Assembly: GCA_002299975.1 (NCBI GenBank)
Contig: DBOT01000060.1
Coordinates: 1,206-9,533, forward strand
Direction of reading: 5' to 3'
From: Lactobacillaceae bacterium UBA639
GTDB lineage: Bacteria; Bacillota; Bacilli; Lactobacillales; Lactobacillaceae
DNA: 8,328 nucleotides
The position numbers and the translations under genes were made by a program. Position 1 is the first letter of the stretch. Each line of letters opens with the position of its first letter. Under the pieces are notes generated by a model. The model made no database searches, was not told where the DNA came from, and saw only the letters and a program-made list of their open reading frames with translations. Of the stretch, positions 1 through 5,893 are shown in pieces.

Positions 1-56
1 CAGCGCTGGTGAAGGTTAACCTTCCAGCGTGGTGGCGGGGTGACAAAAATGAGTAG
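1..56 (+). CDS. C-terminal end of an unidentified upstream gene (partial)
   Basis: Reading from base 3, the frame gives ALVKVNLPAWWRGDKNE followed by a TAG stop at 54-56. The codons (GCG, CTG, GTG, AAG, CGG, GAC) match those of the neighbouring genes, whereas the other two plus-strand frames stop within the first 20 bases. This makes it likely to be the tail of a real gene that starts outside the window. Its stop lies 8 nt inside the next gene if that gene starts at ATG 49, a layout typical of translationally coupled operon partners. Seventeen residues are too few to assign a family. Confidence 0.5.
   Translation, partial: ALVKVNLPAWWRGDKNE
4..29. repeat. Imperfect inverted repeat (10-bp stem, TTAA loop)
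   Basis: CGCTGG (4-9) pairs with CCAGCG (24-29). AAGGTTAACCTT (12-23) between them is a perfect palindrome, and only TG at 10-11 is unpaired. As RNA it would be a stem of about 10 bp with a TTAA loop and a 2-nt bulge. No T-run follows, so it is not a classical terminator. It lies inside the end of the upstream reading frame and 8 bases before the ribosome binding site of the hydrolase, so it could influence translation of that gene or bind a protein. Either role is conjecture. Confidence 0.4.
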
Positions 57-912
57 GGGACTTAAAGCAGCCCTGTGCTGCCTATTAGTAGCGGGTGCGA
101 CCGCTGTGGGGACGATCCATCAGAACTGGTCAACCCTCCAGAACCCCAAGGCGGTCGGTGATGATGCGCCAACCATCTTTGTTCATGGAATGCCAAGCAG
201 TTATCACTCGGAGGTCAGGATGGTTCATACGCTGATTGATGCTGGGATAACCACGCCAGACAATGTTGTGTTGGCGGCCGTTTCGCCCCAGGGGAAGGTC
301 ATTTTCAATCATAAACTTCCGGCGCATCCTCATAACCCGATTATCGAGGTCAACCTAGAAAATAGTCACGAGCGCGATGACCACGTTTCGGCGGCTTGGT
401 TGAGACAGGTAGTGGTGGACCTCCAGCAGCAGTACCACTTCAAGCAGGTTAACTTTGTCGGTCATTCCAGCGGCCCTCTGTTGATCCTTTGCTACATCAT
501 GGATAACGCTAATGACCCGCACCTGCCGCGGGTGAAGCGATTGGTTTCGCTCGGTGGGGCCTTCAATGGTGCCCTGGGTAAGCGGGATCGACCTAACTCA
601 ATGGAGCTAGCGCCGGATGGTCTTCCGTTGACCCGTCAGGTTAAGGAGTATCGGGAGCTCCTTCCCCTCCACGACAGCTTTCCTCACCACATCCGGGTCC
701 TCAATATCTTCGGTGACCTTCAGGATGGTAGTAACTCCGATGGCCGGGTTGAGAACAATTCCTCACGGGCAATGCGCTACCTGGTGGCGAGCCGGGCTCG
801 TTCCTACCAGGAGGTCCGGATTACCGGTGAACACGCGGACCACAGTGGGTTGCATAATAATAAGAAAGTTGATTTTTACCTGATTCGCTTTTTGTATGGT
901 GAAAATTGCTGA
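49..912 (+). CDS. Secreted or membrane-anchored alpha/beta hydrolase, DUF915 family
   Basis: This is a predicted 287-residue serine hydrolase of the DUF915 family, common in lactobacilli and listeria and usually exported or anchored outside the membrane. Residues 5-23 form a hydrophobic N-terminal signal or anchor segment. The oxyanion-hole strand is IFVHG (43-47). The nucleophile elbow is GHSSG with Ser140. The FGDLQDGSNSDGRV stretch near residue 224 carries the likely acid, and HADHSGLHNN near 262-271 the likely catalytic His, in the usual HS-x-LH context. GTG at 40 is in frame, but ATG 49 is preferred because GGCGGGG (34-40) is then 8 nt upstream; GTG 40 has no good ribosome binding site. 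There is no lipobox. The natural substrate is not known; an ester or lipid-like compound is a family-level guess. It probably shares a transcript with the partial gene upstream. Confidence 0.85.
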   Translation: MSRGLKAALCCLLVAGATAVGTIHQNWSTLQNPKAVGDDAPTIFVHGMPSSYHSEVRMVHTLIDAGITTPDNVVLAAVSPQGKVIFNHKLPAHPHNPIIEVNLENSHERDDHVSAAWLRQVVVDLQQQYHFKQVNFVGHSSGPLLILCYIMDNANDPHLPRVKRLVSLGGAFNGALGKRDRPNSMELAPDGLPLTRQVKEYRELLPLHDSFPHHIRVLNIFGDLQDGSNSDGRVENNSSRAMRYLVASRARSYQEVRITGEHADHSGLHNNKKVDFYLIRFLYGENC

Positions 913-1036
913 TTTAATCTATAAAATCATTAATGATCAATAGTTCACAAGGCCGAATATACATAAAGCCAGGGCGAGGACTCGTTTCTGTAACCAAATT
1001 GTAAATAAAAAATTAAGAATAAATTGGGACATGTGC

Positions 1037-1065
1037 TTTACTTCACATTGCTAAACGGTTATAAT
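1037..1065 (+). promoter_or_regulatory. Sigma-A-type promoter with no gene downstream
   Basis: TTTACT (1037-1042, 4 of 6 matches to the -35 consensus) is separated by exactly 17 nt from TATAAT (1060-1065, 6 of 6). Transcription would start near 1072. The next protein gene lies on the opposite strand, so the expected product is a short RNA ending at the terminator at 1199-1250. Confidence 0.5.
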
Positions 1066-1112
1066 GCTTTTTAGCAAATGAATGATTTGCTCTTATTTTA
1101 AGAACAAATGCC

Positions 1113-1189
1113 TTTTTAGTACCAAAATGAACCGCACGTCCTTTTTTATCCAATTAACATCAACAACCGAGCGTGGTTCGTACTAAAAA
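1113..1189. repeat. Long-range inverted repeat
   Basis: TTTTTAGTAC at 1113-1122 is the exact reverse complement of 1180-1189. After a 6-nt bulge (CAAAAT), GAACC at 1129-1133 pairs with GGTTC at 1175-1179, and the flanking CACG/CGTG bases extend the pairing roughly. The intervening 33 nt are unpaired. The arms are too short, and no flanking target duplication is visible, to call this a MITE or an IS remnant; a structured RNA element fits better. Confidence 0.5.
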
Positions 1190-1198
1190 TGTGCACAT

Positions 1199-1250
1199 AA
1201 ATAAAAAAGATAACCTGTGTTGTGGTAAGCGCAGGTTATCTTTTTTATTT
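1199..1250. terminator. Bidirectional rho-independent terminator
   Basis: A perfect 19-bp inverted repeat pairs 1199-1217 with 1232-1250 around a 14-nt loop. The GC-bearing core is GATAACCTG / CAGGTTATC. Flanking A-runs and T-runs supply a U-tract on both strands. On the minus strand it starts 5 nt after the oleate hydratase stop and is the terminator of that gene. On the plus strand it would end transcription coming from 1037-1065 or from the hydrolase. Confidence 0.9.
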
Positions 1251-1255
1251 CGTCA

Positions 1256-3031
1256 TTAAAGCAGGTGTTGCTCCTTCATCAACTGCCCGATCCAGTTATG
1301 CTGGAGCTTATTCAGGAGTGGCTTTTCGACCATCTTCGGAATTGGCAGGTCAATGTCCTTGAGCGGCTTCTTGTCGTTCATGTAGTACATTGCCCGCATC
1401 AAGTCCCGGATGTCGTAGATGGAGTTGAAGACCTCTGGAACCCCGCGGTCAACGTTCATCAGGGTGTAGACAGCTTCCATGGCCGTCCGGACCGAGTATT
1501 CAGTGGTGAAGACGGTGTCCCGGCTTGGGGACTCGGCAAAGTTACCAATGAAGGCCAGGTTGGCGGATCCCTTTGGGACAACCGCTGGCCGGTCACCCTT
1601 GACCCGCGGCATGAAGTAGGAAGTGACAAATGGCATGTAGACTGGTACGGTGTTGATCGAGGATTCGTCAGCCAGCTTGTCGATCAGGGCCGTTGGAACA
1701 CCGAGGTGGTAGAGCCATTCCTTGGTGATCTCCTCACCGGTACAGTCGACAATCCGCTTCTTAATGTAGTTCCCCTTGGTGTCAGAATAGAGCCCGTAGA
1801 TCCAGACGATTGTTTCGTTTGGCTTCTGCTTCTTGAAGTGGGGCTGACGGTGAATCGTCCAGGAGAGCATCCAGTTGGAGTCGGTGACGGTGATAATTCC
1901 ACCAGTGTTGACCTTGCCATCGTGAAGGTCCCGCTTGGTCAGCCGTTCAATGTAAGGCTCAACCTGGGGATTCTTGATAGTGGCGGTTGCTGAGATGAAC
2001 CAGGACCGTTCTGGTAGGTTCTTGCAGAAGACGTCAGGGTGCCCAAAGGCTGGTGACTGCTTAGCGATGTTTTCCCAGAGCTTCCAGCTACCACCGAGGG
2101 CCCGGGTTGGCTTGGCAGCCTCGTGGTGACTACCATACGTGGAACTCTCGGTGATGGAACCGTTGGTGACGAAGACCAGGTCGTCATCGGTCAGTTCAAT
2201 CTCCTTGTGCTCGCCTTTCTGGGTCATGACGATCCGCTTGGCGTGCTTCTCACCATCCTTGGTGTCAACGAGGACGTTTTCCACCTGGGTGTCGTAATCG
2301 AAGTGAACACCGTGGTCCTTGAGGTAGGCCAGCAAGGGCTTCGTCATGGACTCGTATTGGTTGTACTTGTTGAACTTCAGGGCGGTGAAGTCCGGCAGCC
2401 CGTCGATGTGGTGGATGAACCGCATCATGTAGCGCCGCATCTCAGCTAGGGAGTGCCACTTCTCAAAGGCAAACATGGTGGACCAGTACGTCCAGAAGTT
2501 GCTCTCGAAGAAGTCGTCGGAGAAGTAGTCACCGATTGTCTGGTCACCAAGCTGGTCTTCGGGGGTCAGTACCAGCTTCGTGAGTTCCTTGATGGATTTT
2601 TTCGACAGAAGGTACTTCCCATCTGATGGGACCTCGTTACCACGGTTATAGGTCAACCGGCAGTTGGAACTGTTAGGGTCGTCCTTATCGAGCCAGTAGT
2701 ATTCGTCCAGGTAAGAAGCACCGGGAATCTCCAAGGAAGGGATGGACCGGTACATGTCCCACATACACTCAAAGTGGTTTTCCATCTCCCGACCACCCCG
2801 AGTTACGAAACCAACATCTGGCCGATCCTGACCATCGAGGGAACCACCAGCGATTGGTAATTCTTCGAAGATGTGGATCTGGTCACCAGGAACTTGCCCA
2901 TCACGGACCAAGAAGACCGCGGCGGACAGTCCGGCAAGGCCCGCACCGATGATGTAGGCGTGCTTCTTATCAGCCCCCGCTGGCTTACGTGGCCGGGCAA
3001 AGGCTTCATAGTTTCCGTTAGAATAATACAT
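1256..3031 (-). CDS. ohyA: Oleate hydratase (FAD-dependent fatty acid hydratase, MCRA family)
   Basis: Oleate hydratase adds water to the cis-9 double bond of unsaturated fatty acids such as oleate and linoleate, giving 10-hydroxy acids. FAD is needed but is not consumed. In gut bacteria this detoxifies host fatty acids. The family was first named 67-kDa myosin-cross-reactive antigen. The 591-residue length is normal for lactobacilli. The Rossmann FAD motif GAGLAG is at 29-34 and EELPIAGGSLDG at 56-67. The active-site loop RGGRE at 78-82 contains Glu82, and Tyr201 lies in AEMRRYMMRF; these match the numbering of the catalytic Glu82 and Tyr201 known for the Staphylococcus aureus enzyme. ATG 3031 is chosen over an in-frame TTG at 3064 because GAAAGGGG (3041-3048) sits 9 nt before it and family members begin MYYSNGNYEAF. 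The gene appears intact and monocistronic. No TetR-type regulator gene is adjacent. Confidence 0.97.
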   Translation of the reverse strand: MYYSNGNYEAFARPRKPAGADKKHAYIIGAGLAGLSAAVFLVRDGQVPGDQIHIFEELPIAGGSLDGQDRPDVGFVTRGGREMENHFECMWDMYRSIPSLEIPGASYLDEYYWLDKDDPNSSNCRLTYNRGNEVPSDGKYLLSKKSIKELTKLVLTPEDQLGDQTIGDYFSDDFFESNFWTYWSTMFAFEKWHSLAEMRRYMMRFIHHIDGLPDFTALKFNKYNQYESMTKPLLAYLKDHGVHFDYDTQVENVLVDTKDGEKHAKRIVMTQKGEHKEIELTDDDLVFVTNGSITESSTYGSHHEAAKPTRALGGSWKLWENIAKQSPAFGHPDVFCKNLPERSWFISATATIKNPQVEPYIERLTKRDLHDGKVNTGGIITVTDSNWMLSWTIHRQPHFKKQKPNETIVWIYGLYSDTKGNYIKKRIVDCTGEEITKEWLYHLGVPTALIDKLADESSINTVPVYMPFVTSYFMPRVKGDRPAVVPKGSANLAFIGNFAESPSRDTVFTTEYSVRTAMEAVYTLMNVDRGVPEVFNSIYDIRDLMRAMYYMNDKKPLKDIDLPIPKMVEKPLLNKLQHNWIGQLMKEQHLL

Positions 3032-3075
3032 TAGGTATTGCCCCTTTCTATCATGACACAACAACTAACACCTTA

Positions 3076-3104
3076 ATTGTATGGTAAGCGCTTCCGGGTG
3101 TCAA
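3076..3104 (-). promoter_or_regulatory. Promoter of oleate hydratase
   Basis: On the minus strand a perfect -35 box TTGACA (3099-3104) is followed after 17 nt by TACAAT (3076-3081). The transcript would start near 3069, leaving a leader of about 38 nt with GAAAGGGG as ribosome binding site. The spacer carries a cre-like palindrome, listed separately. The ACAACAA/TTGTTGT stretches on either side (about 3057-3064 and 3106-3112) form a loose inverted repeat that could be part of another operator. Confidence 0.8.
3083..3096. promoter_or_regulatory. Candidate cre (CcpA) site inside the ohyA promoter
   Basis: GGTAAGCGCTTCCG has the palindromic AAGCGCTT core and matches about 11 of 14 positions of the TGWAAGCGCTTWCA form of the catabolite-responsive element. 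It fills the spacer between -35 and -10, where bound CcpA would block RNA polymerase. By inference ohyA would be repressed while preferred sugars are present. The outer bases deviate from consensus, so affinity may be moderate. Confidence 0.55.
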
Positions 3105-3129
3105 TTTGTTGTCGGGAAGGGGAGTAATT

Positions 3130-3162
3130 ATGAGCCAAAACGCTTATAATGATGATGACTAA
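3130..3162 (+). CDS. Possible 10-codon leader peptide upstream of ktrB
   Basis: The sequence encodes MSQNAYNDDD and stops at TAA 3160-3162. A strong ribosome binding site, AAGGGGAG (3117-3124), lies 5 nt before its ATG, better than the site in front of ktrB itself. The stop is 17 nt before the ktrB ATG, close enough for reinitiation or coupling. The three Asp codons at the end are unusual. A competing reading is that TATAAT at 3145-3150, inside the ORF, is the -10 box of the operon; the ORF would then not be transcribed. The hexamer at the proper -35 distance from that TATAAT is poor, which mildly favours the leader ORF. Confidence 0.35.
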   Translation: MSQNAYNDDD

Positions 3163-3179
3163 GAAGTGTGGGTGAAATT

Positions 3180-4523
3180 ATGATTGAGATTAATGGACGA
3201 AGGTACTCATTCCCGAAAATTCTAACATTTGGCTTCCTGATAATGATTATCTTGGGAACCATCTTTTTGTTAATGCCGTTTGCAACGCGGCCCGGTCTGC
3301 ATACCAGTTTCATGACGGCCTTTTTCACGTCAACCAGCGCCACCTGTGTGACCGGTCTGACCCTGGTAAGCACTGCTGGGCATTGGACGCCTTTTGGCCA
3401 GATAGTGATCGCGATCCTGATGGAGGTCGGTGGCCTGGGCTTCATGACCTTTGCCGTCATGATGTCACTGATGATTCGGCGGCAGATGCGGATGTCGACT
3501 CGGATCTTGACCCAGGAGGCCTTAAACCTCGACCACCTCTCCCAACTGAGCGTGGTCTACCTGATCATCCGGCTATCAATCCTGATCCAATTGGTCGGGG
3601 CCATTTTCTTGTTCTTCGATTTCTACCCGCGTTACGGGCTGAAGCGGGGAATCTGGTACAGCATCTTTCACGCGATTTCGGCCTTCTGTAACGCCGGCTT
3701 TGACTTATTCGGTAATAGCATGGAGAACTACGCTAACGACCCGTATATGCTCTGTGTATTGATCGTCCTAATTGTGGCGGGGTCCTTCGGTTTCCTAGTT
3801 TGGAAGGATATCTTGGGCTACCACAAGTACCATCACCTGTCTCTGCACACCCAGTTGGCGCTGCGGACGGGTCTGGTTTTGTTTATCCTGTCATTTTGTG
3901 TCTACCTGATGACTGAGCATAATCTGGCCCAGCTCAGTGGGACCCTGCCGGCGCCCAAACGGCTGTTGAATACGGTCTTCATGGCGGTGACGCCACGGAC
4001 GGCGGGGCTGATTACCTTCCCGTACAATAAGCTGAGCGCGGCCGGACTGAGTTTTACGATCATCCTGATGTTTATTGGTGGAACGCCAGGATCGACGGCC
4101 GGCGGGGTTAAGACCACCACGGTTGGTTTACTGGCTATCCAGAGTATCGCCACGCTGCGGGGCCAGAAGGATACCGAGTTTGCCCACCGACACTTCACCC
4201 GGGAAAACATCTACCGGGCCCTGACCCTAATGTTCGTGGCTCTGGTGATCTTATTGGTAGCCATTCTGCTGCTGGTCGAGACCCAGGCACTGCCTAAGCA
4301 CGACTCGTTGTCCTATGTGACCTTTGAAGCGGTGGCGGCGTTCGGGACGACCGGAATTTCGTTGGGGATTACCCCGCAACTGAACTTCGTCGGTCAGGTC
4401 ATCATCATGATCCTGATGTTCATTGGCCGGGTTGGTATCTACACGGTCATGTTCTCGATCTTCAACGCCCAGCCGAAGACGAAGAGTTACCATTATCCAG
4501 AGGAGAGTGTTTTAATTGGCTAA
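3180..4523 (+). CDS. ktrB: Potassium transporter pore subunit KtrB (Trk/Ktr/HKT superfamily)
   Basis: KtrB is the membrane pore of the KtrAB system, which takes up K+ (with Na+ dependence in some species) and supports osmotic and turgor control. At 447 residues it matches the usual length of about 445. The four pore-loop repeats are visible: TCVTGL (55-60), FCNAGF (169-174), TPRTAGL (271-277) and FGTTGI (388-393), each with the selectivity-filter Gly. GGTPGSTAGGVKTTT (300-314) is the conserved flexible segment associated with gating, and GRVGIYT precedes the C-terminal end. About eight membrane helices are apparent. ATG 3180 is chosen because GGTG (3171-3174) is 5 nt upstream; GTG 3168 would add four residues but has a weak site. 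It is the first full gene of a four-gene operon. No ydaO-type c-di-AMP riboswitch fits into the short leader. Confidence 0.95.
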   Translation: MIEINGRRYSFPKILTFGFLIMIILGTIFLLMPFATRPGLHTSFMTAFFTSTSATCVTGLTLVSTAGHWTPFGQIVIAILMEVGGLGFMTFAVMMSLMIRRQMRMSTRILTQEALNLDHLSQLSVVYLIIRLSILIQLVGAIFLFFDFYPRYGLKRGIWYSIFHAISAFCNAGFDLFGNSMENYANDPYMLCVLIVLIVAGSFGFLVWKDILGYHKYHHLSLHTQLALRTGLVLFILSFCVYLMTEHNLAQLSGTLPAPKRLLNTVFMAVTPRTAGLITFPYNKLSAAGLSFTIILMFIGGTPGSTAGGVKTTTVGLLAIQSIATLRGQKDTEFAHRHFTRENIYRALTLMFVALVILLVAILLLVETQALPKHDSLSYVTFEAVAAFGTTGISLGITPQLNFVGQVIIMILMFIGRVGIYTVMFSIFNAQPKTKSYHYPEESVLIG

Positions 4524-5184
4524 AAAGGAAAGTTACGCCGTGATCGGAATCGGCCAGTTTGGGGCCTCGATCTGTGAGTCCCTGGTCCGCGCTGGTCAAG
4601 AGGTCCTGGCGATCGATATCAATGAAGACGTGATCAATGAACTGGCCAACTCGGTCATGCGGGCCGTGGTCGCAGATGCTCAGGACGAGGATGCCCTGCG
4701 GGAGCTCGACATTGGCAGCTTCGACCATGTCTATATTTCGATCGGGCAGAACATCGAGGCCAGCATCATGGCCACCCTGATTGCCAAGGACCTCGGGGCC
4801 GTGGACGTGACCTGCCGGGCGGAGAACGCTAACCATGCCCGGGTCCTGGAGCGGGTCGGTGCCGACCGGGTTGTCCGGCCTGAGCATGACCTGGCCCAGC
4901 GGTTGATCTTCCAGCAGCTTAACCCGAGTGTGGTTGACTATGTTACCTTGAGTAAGGAGACGACCCTAGCCGAGGTCAGCATTGATAATCCCAAGTTTGC
5001 GGGAAAGACCTTGGATGAACTCGACTTTCGTAATAGGTACCACGTCAACGTGATCATTATCGTTGGCGCTGATGACCAGGTCAACCAGATGCCACAGGCC
5101 AACGACGTCATTCAGCTCCATGATAAGGTGACGGTGGTCGGCCAACTCAAAGATATTCAGAAACTCAATGATATTGTTAATTAG
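4516..5184 (+). CDS. ktrA: Potassium uptake regulatory subunit KtrA (RCK domains)
   Basis: KtrA forms the cytosolic octameric ring that gates KtrB in response to ATP/ADP. In several Firmicutes, c-di-AMP bound to the C-terminal domain closes the system. The 222-residue protein has an RCK_N Rossmann domain with GIGQFG at 11-16 and the ribose-binding acid Asp34 at the end of the second strand (LAIDIN). An RCK_C (TrkA-C) domain covers about 135-220. The start is TTG 4516, because AGGAGAG (4501-4507) lies 8 nt upstream and MAKKESYAVIGIGQFG is the normal N-terminus. The gene overlaps the ktrB stop by 8 nt, so translation is probably coupled, as suits stoichiometric complex subunits. The C-terminal domain appears complete, but I cannot confirm c-di-AMP binding by eye. 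Confidence 0.95.
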   Translation: MAKKESYAVIGIGQFGASICESLVRAGQEVLAIDINEDVINELANSVMRAVVADAQDEDALRELDIGSFDHVYISIGQNIEASIMATLIAKDLGAVDVTCRAENANHARVLERVGADRVVRPEHDLAQRLIFQQLNPSVVDYVTLSKETTLAEVSIDNPKFAGKTLDELDFRNRYHVNVIIIVGADDQVNQMPQANDVIQLHDKVTVVGQLKDIQKLNDIVN

Positions 5185-5195
5185 GGGAAGAGAAA

Positions 5196-5888
5196 ATGAA
5201 ACTACGGGGAATTAATGTTGTGACCATCTTGGCGGTGGCCTTCTTTGTGATTGTATTCGGCTTGATCGGGACGCTTGTCAGTCACCAGTACTGGAACCTG
5301 ATCTGGCTGATCCTACTGCTGGCCTGGACGCTGATCCTCCTTCACACGATGACTCAGGGCCACTTAAAGATTTGGCAGGCGCTGGTCGACCGAATGGCAT
5401 TTAGTGATCATGCCCAGATACTGGACCTCAGCGCTGGCCGGTTAAACGACCTGCTCCTGTTGGCGAAGAATTTGCAAGTTCCGGCCAAGGTAACCGGAAC
5501 GGGTGACTGGCGCCAGGACCAGCAAAATGTGCAAGCCCGGGTGAACGCTGCCAAGGTAGCTGACCGAGTCCGGTTAGTGGATACCGATGTCTTTAACATG
5601 AACTTCCCGGACCGCAGTTTTGACAACGTCCTGGTTGACCTGGCCTTTCATAACATCAGTCCAGCCATCAAACGCAACCGGGCGGTCCAGGAAGCAGCCC
5701 GTGTTCTGAAGGCCGATGGGACCATGGCGATCGTGGATTTTGCCCACGTCGATGAGTACCAGCAGATGTTGGCTAACCTGGGCTTCGATGATATTCGGAT
5801 AGTTAATACCGGCTTTAATGGCTGGTGGGGCGGCCCCTGGACCACGACTAAGATGATCGTTGCACGGCATTTTCGGCAAAGGAAGTAA
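5196..5888 (+). CDS. Membrane-anchored class I methyltransferase-like protein with degenerate SAM site
   Basis: This 230-residue protein starts with two membrane helices (about 8-29 and 33-50), then a class I SAM methyltransferase fold. The family is recognisable from VTGTGDW-RQDQQ (99-110), then VADRVRLVDTD (121-131), MNFPDRSFDNVLVDLAFHNI (135-154), RVLKADGTMAIVDF and a C-terminal WWGGPWTTTKMIVARH. Relatives have a glycine-rich DVGCGRG motif I and VTGVDIW at strand 2. Here motif I is DLSAGRLND (77-85), and the acid expected at strand 2 is replaced by Gly103 with Asp shifted to 104. SAM binding may therefore be altered or lost. The ribosome binding site AGGGGAAG lies just before ATG 5196, 11 nt after ktrA. 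No substrate is known. Position in the ktr operon suggests, but does not show, a link to membrane or ion homeostasis. Confidence 0.8.
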   Translation: MKLRGINVVTILAVAFFVIVFGLIGTLVSHQYWNLIWLILLLAWTLILLHTMTQGHLKIWQALVDRMAFSDHAQILDLSAGRLNDLLLLAKNLQVPAKVTGTGDWRQDQQNVQARVNAAKVADRVRLVDTDVFNMNFPDRSFDNVLVDLAFHNISPAIKRNRAVQEAARVLKADGTMAIVDFAHVDEYQQMLANLGFDDIRIVNTGFNGWWGGPWTTTKMIVARHFRQRK

Positions 5889-5893
5889 TCAAG

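Larger units (their letters stand above)
1072..1250 (+). ncRNA. Candidate small RNA of about 180 nt with alternative hairpins
   Basis: This is the predicted transcript from the promoter at 1037-1065 to the terminator at 1199-1250. Hairpin A pairs AGCAAAT (1073-1079) with ATTTGCT (1085-1091) around a 5-nt loop. Hairpin B pairs ATTTG-C-TCTTA (1085-1095) with TAAGA-A-CAAAT (1099-1109): ten base pairs, one C/A mismatch and a 3-nt loop. It reuses the right arm of hairpin A, so the two exclude each other. A third, long-range stem joins TTTTTAGTAC (1113-1122) to GTACTAAAAA (1180-1189), continued inward by GAACC (1129-1133) with GGTTC (1175-1179). The terminator hairpin closes the unit. I do not recognise an Rfam family. 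It could instead be a relic leader whose gene was lost. Confidence 0.35.
913..1255. other. AT-rich intergenic region between convergent genes
   Basis: This 343-nt gap is much richer in A/T than the flanking genes and contains no convincing protein gene. No terminator directly follows the hydrolase; only a 12-bp palindrome, ATCATTAATGAT, is present at 926-937. The gap then holds a sigma-A-like promoter (1037-1065), several inverted repeats (1073-1189) and a bidirectional terminator (1199-1250), each listed separately. Because the flanking genes converge, a promoter here is unexpected. Confidence 0.8.

Noticed and set aside
58..110. Lipoprotein signal in the DUF915 hydrolase
   Set aside because: The two cysteines at residues 10-11 lie before, not after, the hydrophobic core, and no L-x-x-C lipobox is present.
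1127..1186. A 19-codon plus-strand ORF (MNRTSFFIQLTSTTERGSY) inside the structured intergenic region
   Set aside because: No ribosome binding site precedes its ATG, and it lies within the long-range stem. The pairing explains the sequence better than coding does.
1113..1189. MITE or IS remnant suggested by the inverted repeat
   Set aside because: Arms are only about 10-18 bp with bulges, there is no flanking direct duplication, and no transposase fragment is nearby.
1222..1231. TGGTAAGCGC in the terminator loop, repeated at the cre-like site near 3082
   Set aside because: The loop copy lacks the second half of the palindrome (AGG instead of TTNC), so it is not a cre site. A shared 10-mer can arise by chance.
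1265..1993. A 242-codon plus-strand open frame
   Set aside because: It is antisense to oleate hydratase, whose catalytic residues and family motifs are unmistakable. The plus frame has no recognisable domain; it reflects G/C-rich third positions.
3048..3179. ydaO-type c-di-AMP riboswitch in front of ktrB
   Set aside because: Such riboswitches precede ktrAB in some bacilli, but the space shared with the ohyA promoter is too short and shows no matching stems.
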